Assembly (NCBI GenBank): GCA_022113835.1
Contig: JAILWY010000003.1
Coordinates: 10,997,501 to 11,061,500, forward strand
DNA: 64,000 nt
Direction: 5' to 3'
DNA from: Atopsyche davidsoni
Lineage: Eukaryota > Arthropoda > Insecta > Trichoptera > Hydrobiosidae
Shown piece after piece: positions 55,875-64,000 of the stretch. The notes below the pieces were generated by a model. That model did no database searches and was not told the origin of the DNA. It saw only the letters and a program-made list of their open reading frames with translations. How positions within the stretch are numbered: position 1 is the first letter of the stretch; each line of letters starts with the position of its first letter. The translations under genes were made by a program, and so were the position numbers.

Positions 55875-56115
55875 TTGAAACTAGTGAAAACCCCTGAGGG
55901 GTGGTTGGTACTATGCGAAATTGATTTGCTGAAGGGGCTAACGGCTGGAAATATCAGCGAACGAAGTCTATTCGTACGAACTGGTTCGAGAGAGGTTTCA
56001 ACACACCCTACACAAGCTTTCAGTATACATTGTGCAATGCCGGAGGAGTTCATTAGCTGCAGTAAGGGTTGGGTTAGGTCGGGTGCAGTCGAGCTGGTTA
56101 CTTTGTGTCATTAGA
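55875..56115. other. G+C-richer island open on both strands
   Basis: The plus frame 55875-56114 (79 codons) and minus frame 56053-55835 (72 codons) both span it with fairly complex translations that I do not recognise. It could be an exon or a non-coding element. Confidence 0.25.
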
Positions 56116-56692
56116 TGATTTTTCCAGCACAGCAGGAGCTCTTACTTTTTATGATCATTTTTATATAACTAGAAAATTCTAGTATGGTTTTTATACGAAA
56201 AAACGTTGTTTCTTTCCGTGAAAAACAAAATTAAAAAAATATCAGCTACGTGTAATAGGAACGATAAAAAAACTTTATATATGAAGCACTGCGAAAATTG
56301 CGAGTTTATAAATGAACAGTGGAAGAAAAAAAATTGCAAATCTACAGTTATTGCCTTATGCCAATAAACCTGTTGCTACTCATAAATTTTATCAATAAAA
56401 AAATGTTTGTTTGTTTTTACGATAAAATTCTGATTTAAGTGCTATTTCGTAAAATTTATTAATATAGCAAAGAACGTTTGAAACAATAAACTAAATTTAT
56501 TTAGCAGAATTCCGAGGAGCAAGATGCAACTTGACAAGTCGATGATTTTATGGTTTCTCGTGTGTTGAGCTGCTTGAAGTTTTATGTTTCGGCTTTAGAA
56601 TGAGAGACAATAAACATACACGCAGACTGAAAAGTCAGAGCACAAAAAAATTTCAGCAGCTCTACACATAATAAGCCAAAAAACCCATAAAT
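56116..56692. other. A+T-rich stretch, nothing recognised
   Basis: No coding or repeat signal. Confidence 0.5.
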
Positions 56693-56770
56693 ATATTATT
56701 GATTTTTGTGAAGACCGTCTCACATGAAGAACGATTTTGCCTATACAGGTTTGATTGATTGATAATGAAT
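56693..56770 (+). repeat. module D repeat, copy D4
   Basis: TATTGATTTTTGTGAAGACC, GTCTCACATGAAGAACG and ATTTTGCCTATACAGG, followed by TTGATTGATTGATAATG as in D1. Confidence 0.7.
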
Positions 56771-58150
56771 TGAAAATGAATTTAAATGATAACCCATAAA
56801 TATACTAATTTAATAGTTTTTACAACTATCAATATGCAAATAAGTTTAAAAAAAAAAAGTGTACAATATTTTTATAGTAAAAAAATATATCTATTGTTTA
56901 TTGTTAGTTCAAAAAAATGATCAAAGTTATTGCAAGCGAGGCTCGTTTCTTTCAATTTTTGAAGTCGTATAGCATATGGATACGTAATATCAGTAAATTT
57001 AATGTTATCACCCTAATAATCGTATTCGTAGCATAGTTTTCCTGTTTGAGTAGCTAAAAGTCTTTTATGCGAGGGTTTATGTAGGTAGAAAAAGGTAAGA
57101 ATGGGCGCAAAGTATACTCTCTATACAATTTGGTGAGAATTATATATTCCTAGCATAACAAAAAGGCATGAAATTATATAAATTTAAAAACGGAGGAAGA
57201 TTGGAAATGTGACCTTTATACCAACAAAGTACTAAATCAAATTAACAAAATAAATATTCGTTGTAATTTATTCAATTTGATTTAAAATACAGTGAATTAG
57301 TTTCAAGATGAATATTTAAAAAAAAGTCGAAAAACAATGCTTTTCTTGACGATATTTTAAGTGTTTTATTAATTTCATTACAACTGACATCCGTTAAAAT
57401 GACTAACACTCATTAAATGTATGCAATATGCATGTTAATAAATATTTGCGTGAATTTTTCCAGATTTCATGGCTTGTGAGTTCACAATTTGTTTTTTATT
57501 ATTTATTTTAAGTTGATATGTTTGTAAAACCACTAATTTTTTTAACTATTACATTGAAAGATATTTATTGTTTTGGAATTTTTCTACATTGCAAATATTG
57601 ATTGATTTTATATATTTTAAAAGTCTTATTTAGAATTGAGTTTTTCATATAGTTTTTTTATAAAAAACACAACATTTTTGGCAAAATTATTATCAATTCT
57701 TTTGACCAGTCAATCACGTTTTATACTATATTGAGTTTAGACGACTTTACTCTCGTATAAGTTTGTACTTTTATACTTATAAAACCATCTTATCTTTGAG
57801 TCAGTGTTGGGCTAGGTGAGGTTTTTCTCGTTATGTTAGGTCAGATCGAATTTTTATTTATTTATCGTATTTACGTCAAACTTTGCAATGTCTTTTTATC
57901 TTTTAAATATAAAGTTTTGTTTGATCTTTGAATTAGAAAAAAATTGGTGTGTTTTTAGTGTGTCTGGGCTATTATTGTTATTTACTCAAATAAAACTTTT
58001 CAACACAACATCAAGTCCCCCGACCCTAAGTTTTTTCTCAAAAACTAACATAATTTTCACTGTAATTTAGAGACTAAAACATGTTCATACACTTAATATA
58101 TAGATAATTAAAAAAATTCCATACAGACTACTTGGGGTAAATTGAAACTG
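56771..58150. other. A+T-rich stretch, no gene seen
   Basis: A small G+C-richer patch with TTGGGCTAGGTGAGG at 57807-57821. No repeat family placed. Confidence 0.45.
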
Positions 58151-58152
58151 CA

Positions 58153-58232
58153 TCGTGGCTTGTTTAGTAGTTAGCACGTTTATTTGCCGACCACAGAGTC
58201 TTGAGTTCAAATCTGAGTGAAACAATCCTTTT
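58153..58232 (+). repeat. tRNA-derived SINE head (different family)
   Basis: TTTAGTAGTTAGCACGTTTA (A-box side), GCCGACCACAGAGTC and TTGAGTTCAAATCTGAGTG (B box) are correctly spaced for a tRNA-like promoter. The acceptor stem does not close, so it is a relic rather than a gene. It does not match family C. Confidence 0.5.
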
Positions 58233-61200
58233 CTTGTCATTGATTTAACTCTTTTAAAAATAACAATGATTTACTTATTCGACTTTATCTTAAACGATTT
58301 GACCTTCAATCTGTGGTGCACGATTTGAAAAAAATCGTTTCTTTTCTATATAAACTTTTTACCTCTTATCAAGTATATTTTTTATAACAATTTAGCTGTT
58401 TGGCAAGTAAAATACTATTTTAGGGAAGCACTCAGCGTGTTAGACATGTTGTTTAGCTTCTGAAGATTTTCACACGAAGGCTTCTAGAATACCTACATGT
58501 AGACTTTTCAATTGTGCTTTTACGTTAACAGATACCTTCACTTTATATCTTATCCAGCTGAAGACTTTGAACCTTCTTAAAGCGATAATCTTTTTTGTAA
58601 AGAACTAAAACCGTATTTAATCTGGACCTTGAGCCAAGTAACACGAAACTGTTTTTCCCTGCTTCAAGTCAACTGACTCTCTCGCATAAGCTCAACATGA
58701 ATGGAAAATCTATACTATTTTATTAGTGTGAAAATACCTCTTATAAACATTTTTAACATGAATCATAATTTATATGATAATAATGAAAATATTAAATCGA
58801 TATATTAAAAAAATATATATCTAATCTACTACTAATGAGTATACAGTAAAAACGAAATTCCATTGAAATATTTTGCCAGGTGGTCATTTCACGTGTGAAA
58901 AGATTACCTTAAAAACAATGTTTCATTTTATTTGACATGAAGTTAGAAAATAATTTTGCTGGAAAGTGACTTAAAACGTGTTAATCTTATTTGGAAAGTA
59001 ACTCTTTTGAAAGTCGGTTTCTTTTGTACCCTGAATAATTTTAATACGATTTTTCTTAATAATTGGTATACAAATAGTATTTATTACAATGCTTTCTGTG
59101 GCCACTATATGAAATTATTTTTTCTATTAAAATATAAAATTAATACTTGACAAAACGTAAAAATGGAGTGGGCGATGTTTCATTGTTCATTCGTGGATAA
59201 TTGCTATAATTTTACATGTAATTTTATAATGGTATATTTTCAACGTATATATGGTCCAGAAAATATCATCTCCATTATATGAGGCGCTTAATGGAGTTTA
59301 TATTTATCGTGGAATTTAGCTTGAATATATTACGCATCTTAAATAATAGCAGTAAGCTTTGTAAATTCTTAAATAGCAATTTTCTTAAAAGCCCCCTGGC
59401 TTGTATGAAACTTACTTTTTATAAATGGGAATATGTTCTGTTGACAAATATTTTTATATGCAACAATAATAACTATTTACTAGAGCAGACATATATTGAC
59501 TTTATACGAGCGACTCAGTTAAGACTTATATTGAAATAAAATCTTATTATTAACTCAAAACAATGTTTTCTTACTAAGAATTAGGCAAGTTATTGATTTT
59601 AAATGATTTATCTTGATTCGTGGAACATCTTTTGTGAAGTTCGTTCAAAAAGGCTTTTGTCTTATAAACCTTGGAATGATCTTCACAGAATGATACCAAA
59701 ATGGTTGCGTTCACCTTCAGTCATAATAAGAAAAAAATATTTCAATAGTATAAATACAATTTCAAAGTAGCGAAAATGAATGCAAAAATTTTATCAGTTG
59801 ACGTGTTTGACTTTTTGATTTACATTTTGAAATTGTCAGCTTTGTCATCTAAAACATAGAATCTCTGAGAAACAAAAAGGTATATATTTTATATACAGTA
59901 AAAATGATTTCGTGGAGGTAAGAACTTGGCAAAAGAGTTTTATCAAACGTCAATACGATAATGGTTACACAAGTGGATGATAACGATTCGGTCCATTTCT
60001 TGTTTCTAGTTTAAGTTTATTTATTTTATCTTTTTTTTCTCTTAGATTGATTGTGTCTGCCTTCCGAGATAAGAAAATCGAATCTTTAAACTAGATTGTA
60101 CGGATAGAGAAAGGCAGATAAATTGTATTAAAATTGTCTGAAACAGCTGGTGTTTACTTCTCTACGGAAAAACTTCTTTATTTAAGGTTCCATTACTTTA
60201 AGACGTATTCAGTTCAACACATAACCCATTAATCAGCTTTAACTTAGCCAAGTAGAAAAATACAATACTCATTAAAACTTATGAACATTATTTAACTAAA
60301 ATGATCGATATCATTGAGTGTGAAATATAAAATTGGGTAAAGTGATTTTAATTCGATTATTTTATAACTTATACTATGTTTATTCTAATAATAAGGTCGC
60401 AACAGCTTTGTACAACGTAATACATCTTCCGTATTTTTTTTTTCAAAACGATATTTCTGAAGCAGAGAGGTTATTTTTCAAACACTTTTTTTATTTAAAG
60501 ACTATTTATAATAAAAAATTGCTCCAACCTGATTTAAATCCGAGACCCTGTAGTGGTTCAATAATACTGTACAGTGATGTATAGAGCATGTTTCATATCT
60601 AATGTAGTAGATAATGAGAAGATTTACGAGGCGAATATAATAAAAAATAAAACTGGAGGGATGTTAGTTTTAGAGGAGTTTCGAGGTGTGTTAAGATTTA
60701 GATATAAAATGTAGGATTTTTAAAAATTATGTAATGATGCTCTGAATATAAGTTTTATCATAATTTAAAAGTGATGATTCAAAAACCTTATTATTTCATC
60801 CATTTACTCTTTGTATTATAACTATCATTTACAATAACTATAAAAAACAAATATGTTCTTTAAACTTTTTTTAAATAATGAAAAAGCAATTCATCCTGTT
60901 ATTTGTTAATTTCAAACAAAGTAAGTGTCTTAAATGCTTTAATTTTAATACTTAAAATCAAAAGCCTTAAATTAATATCATTAGCGAAATTAATTTGTCA
61001 TTAAAATTCTATTAGCGGTTATTTCTCAAAAGAGGTACTGATTTTGGATAAAAGTAATGTAGTTAAAGCTAAATTCCACATTTTGTTTTAAGATAATAAA
61101 AACATTTACCTTTTAAGCATATTTATTTAATTTAAAAAATATGAAGCATTATTAGCTAGAGTTATACATATATACGACACTATAAATAATAGTTAAAAAG

Positions 61201-61540
61201 AGGTAATTATTTGAACAAAGTATTGACCTAAATTAAAATATCTGTGTTTAAATATACTTTTTTTAATTTAAAAAAATACATACTAATTTAGTAAATTTTT
61301 TTAAAAATAATGAAAAGTTAAAAACGATTAAAATTTTCTATTTAAGACATAATTTTTTTTTGTTTTTCTTACAACTTATTTGTACAATAAAACACTTGAT
61401 TCTGTACGAAAGAATAATATTTTTATAGTATATGACAAAAAGTTGAGTAATCTTTTGATTTTCTTAAAATCGGAATAAACAGGGATAGTTCATGTCTTGT
61501 CTCATTAAATCAGAATTTTGATTTACATCCAAAAAAACTT
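58233..61540. other. long A+T-rich stretch, no gene seen
   Basis: Frames at 58956-59150, 59279-59539 and 60333-60584 are Ile/Phe/Leu-rich and unrecognised. Weak tRNA-like words at 60530-60560 (TTTAAATCCGAGACC). Confidence 0.4.
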
Positions 61541-61740
61541 TCATTTAAAAGCACGGAATGGGCGCGCATTTATTACCAATTCGCAATAAACGTCTCCGTT
61601 TTGTCGGCGGAAAAAACAGAAAAAAACAAAACAATATATTTTATTCACGGGACGTGTCGTAAAGAAAGCCGATGCTAAACTAAGGGATGCACTGACTAAC
61701 CAAACCCTTTGTCTTTTACTAGGATTAGCTAGCTGTAAAG
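61541..61740. promoter_or_regulatory. island with HOX/CDX-like words
   Basis: GGGCGCGCATTTATTACC and CGCAATAAACGTCTCC lie within 50 bp, in G+C-richer context. Regulatory role is inferred. Confidence 0.25.
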
Positions 61741-62450
61741 AGAAAATATAGTGCGAACGAAAATTATTATTCGTATTTTTGATTGTACTCAGGTTGTAGA
61801 TGCTATCGGTTTAAAGCTGAACCAATTAAGTAATATAAATTTACACACGCAAACATTTTTTTTATATATTATAAATAGCTTAACACACTTTTATTTCAGA
61901 TAATTTAAATTAATTAGACTAACTTAAAAACAAGCTAAGATCTTTAATTCAGATGTAACAAAAGCGGCAAACAACTTTCAATTCGTAGAAGCCACCTAAC
62001 TTTACGATTGATCTAAATTTTAACCAGAATTGCAATTGGGCAAAGACTTGAAATTAAACTTTTGGTCAAAGACCTCGTAATCTTCATCTCCACTGTTCGT
62101 CCGTTTAAGCCCGACTCAAAGGCAGCAGGAAATTTCCCATTAAAACTACGCTTCTGCGAGTGAAAGGTTCAAAATTAAGGATACAACATGCAGTATCAGT
62201 AAGTAAATAAACGTAAATCGAATCAATTACTATATACTTTAAAACTTTTACCAATGCAGTAAAGTTCCATCCATTCTGTTTGTGTTGATTTACTTATCAC
62301 TGTGATCAAAGTTCATTGATGACTTTATTTCGAGGTTCGAAACATTATTTAGCATTCTCATCGTGATTCGTGTTGGTAAGCATCTATATTACTTTGAGAA
62401 TTTGTATGGATTTCATTAATAATAATTTCAGTAAGAAACTTTGACGCAGA
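61741..62450. other. A+T-rich stretch, nothing recognised
   Basis: A slightly G+C-richer patch at 62090-62160. No coding or repeat signal. Confidence 0.45.
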
Positions 62451-62454
62451 TTAA

Positions 62455-62730
62455 ATGATTTCATGTTATTCAAGTGAAAATATGTCTTTTCTAAGTAAGG
62501 AAATTATCCTGAGTCACGGTCCTCATTTGCAGTCTATAACAAGGAAGTTCCTTGTGGTTTGTAATTCTCACGTAACAAGATTGTACGAGTCATTTGAGTT
62601 GAAATATTTTTATCGTAATGCTTACATAACGAGAGGTCCTTACTTTATTTCCCTTCATCCCTTAACGGCCGTGGCCTTCAAATGACTTGCGCCACCCCAG
62701 CGAGGAGGGTGCTTAGATCATATACTCCTA
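62455..62730. other. mixed segment with 76-codon frame
   Basis: The plus frame 62455-62685 is unrecognised. The downstream part (62660-62720) is G+C-rich (AACGGCCGTGGCC, GCGCCACCCCAGCGAGG). No assignment. Confidence 0.2.
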
Positions 62731-62871
62731 CCAGTTATTGTAGAGCAATAATTGTGAAAATTGTATAGCATACTGTAAACTTTTGCATACATTAATTATA
62801 TTATATATTTTATAAAATTTCTCGATTAAATCGATTACATAAGCACAAAGATTTTAAAAATTATAAAAGAC

Positions 62872-62950
62872 TTGCTTGTTCAATTATTAGACCATTGACT
62901 TTGAATCGTTCTTCGGTTCGATCCCTGTTCTGATGGGTGAATCCTAAGTT
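62872..62950 (+). repeat. tRNA-derived SINE relic just upstream of the Tc1/IS630-like remnant
   Basis: A clear B box CGGTTCGATCCCTG at 62913-62926, with a degraded D-arm side TTCAATTATTAGACC. No full cloverleaf. Confidence 0.4.
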
Positions 62951-62969
62951 GATGTAATTCGGCTATATA

Positions 62970-63510
62970 CAGTGTGTCCAAAGAGAGTATCGGGTAATTG
63001 TTAGTTCAGTAAAACAAAAACTACTAGTAATCAAGTAATTTTTTTTATTGTTGATTATAAGAATACAAAATAGAAAATTATTTTAAAAAGATGATGTCAT
63101 CCAAATAGTGACCGTTACGCTGCTGGAACTCTTCTAATCTAGAACATAGATTGCTGATAACACGCTGACACATAGCCTTCGATATTGCTGCCATTTCTGA
63201 CCTGATGTTTTGTTTCGATTCCGTTATTCTCATAAACCCTACTTTTAAGGTATCCCCATACGAAATAGTCAAGAGGGCTAAGGTCGGGGCTTTTGGGAGG
63301 CCAGTTGGTGTAACCTCTACGTGAAATGACCTTATTAGGGAATAATTCGTTAACAGCTTCAATTGATTGATTGGTTGTATGGCACTTGTTAGAACCACGT
63401 TCTTGAGTTGAAACCTTGAAACTCCTGTAACTCTGGGCCCAAAAATTTTCGCAGCATATCGCAGTAACGGTCACTATTCACATTCACCCGATACTCTTTT
63501 TGGACACCAT
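62970..63510 (-). mobile_element. Tc1/IS630/mariner-superfamily element, truncated non-autonomous copy
   Basis: The ends are inverted repeats sharing GTGTCCAAAAAGAGTATCGGGT (the left end has GAGAG in place of AAGAG). They are CAGTGTGTCC on the left and ATGGTGTCC on the right read on the minus strand. TA-rich flanks fit a TA target. The element holds only the C-terminal transposase half. Confidence 0.85.
63078..63474 (-). pseudogene. Tc1/IS630-like transposase, C-terminal remnant
   Basis: The minus frame from 63474 carries a decayed second catalytic block (the expected QDGA-CHT reads QERGSNKCHTT, so the aspartate is lost). It then gives NKVISRRGYTNWPPKSPDLS and PLDYFVWGYLKSRVY, the third catalytic block of a DDE/DDD transposase with its PLDYF aspartate intact. 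After this a frameshift near 63210 moves the C-terminal end (MAAISKAMCQRVISNLCSRL) to the frame ending at 63078. The N-terminal DNA-binding half and first aspartate are missing. It is non-functional. Family assignment is firm at the superfamily level. I do not place the subfamily. Confidence 0.9.
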
Positions 63511-63544
63511 ATATATTATATATATATATATAAATATAATGAGG

Positions 63545-63765
63545 TCCATCTCGCGATGTGTATGAATCGTGGGCGGGTTTCCGACCAGCTACTCACTTTT
63601 GCCAACTGGCGGGTCCGCGGCGATCAATTCTTGTTTATTCTTTGTTGTACGTGCCGGCAGCGAATATGTATGAAAGACTTCAGCCCTCGCCACCGTGGGA
63701 GAGATCTCCCTTTGTTAATCCATTGTGCTGGTAGACACTTTTTTACGCTGGAAACGAATGGAGTT
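63545..63765. promoter_or_regulatory. G+C-rich island with FOX/SOX-like words
   Basis: TGTTTATT (63632-63639) directly followed by CTTTGTTG (63640-63647), inside GC-rich sequence (GGCGGGTCCGCGGCG, CGTGCCGGCAGCG). An 83-codon plus frame (63556-63807) is unrecognised. Confidence 0.35.
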
Positions 63766-64000
63766 TTTTTCAGTTTGGTTTCTGTGATGAAAATTATTTC
63801 AGTGTAAGTAGCATTAGCGCGATGCTAAAGATTTGAAGCTGTATCACTTGTTACCAAAAATGTGACAAACATTTTCCATGCTATTATCTCATCAGAAATA
63901 TTAGATTCCCGGGACCAAGTTCACCTTTCTTAGCAAGCAAAGACTCGCTAACTAAGCCGTTTACAATTGCAGTCAAAATCTCTATTTTACCAATGTTTTG
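63766..64000. other. A+T-rich end of the window
   Basis: Nothing recognised. Confidence 0.5.

Noticed and set aside
1..64000. CRISPR array or prokaryotic operon
   Set aside because: No regularly spaced repeats with unique spacers, no ribosome-binding sites and no dense coding. The sequence is clearly eukaryotic.
1..64000. Endogenous viral element or LTR retrotransposon
   Set aside because: No RT, integrase, capsid-like frame or paired LTRs were seen in any frame listed or read.

Overview
This window reads as intergenic or intronic DNA of an arthropod, most likely an insect. The evidence is the strong A+T richness, a mauritiana-type mariner copy, a Tc1/IS630-like transposase relic, many tRNA-derived SINEs, hAT-like MITEs, TA/TG microsatellites and short TTAGG-type runs. 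I cannot name the species. I found no host protein-coding gene I can defend. The longest open frames are about 120 codons, lie in A+T-rich DNA or inside repeats, and carry no domain I recognise, apart from two broken transposases.

The window has three layers. (1) An A+T-rich background fills most of it. (2) Dispersed repeats make up the recognisable content. Family A (4.9, 9.7, 17.0, 30.0 and 53.5 kb) is a fold-back element whose centre resembles a hammerhead-ribozyme layout, as found in Penelope-like retroelement terminal repeats. Family B (10.3-11.4, 25.4, 39.4 and 44.6 kb) is an unknown repeat of about 500 bp, once tandemly duplicated. Family C is a tRNA-derived SINE (11.5, 18.0-18.4, 26.6, 31.0-31.5, 42.2 and 52.3 kb), often joined to a second module D. 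Family E is an unknown repeat (5.3, 15.4, 40.3, 47.7 and perhaps 50.5 kb). There are also a hAT-like MITE with a perfect 8-bp target duplication (3.8-4.3 kb), a second MITE with 28-bp inverted termini (26.1 kb), a mariner with large internal deletions (15.9-16.4 kb) and a Tc1/IS630-like remnant (63.0-63.5 kb). (3) About twenty G+C-richer islands of 100-400 bp carry dense motif-like sequence (ETS, CRE, GATA, SOX, POU, TALE/HOX-like words) with little coding signal. They could be conserved regulatory elements in a gene desert, but one sequence alone cannot show conservation.

The most interesting leads are the fold-back/hammerhead-like family with 11-12 bp target duplications in two independent copies, a second hammerhead-like layout at 21.3 kb, several near-perfect hairpins (9.75, 16.5, 20.1, 23.6, 26.6 and 45.0 kb), and the regulatory-looking islands. 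No genes are seen working together here. Any functional unit would be regulatory, or a set of mobile elements interacting with the host.
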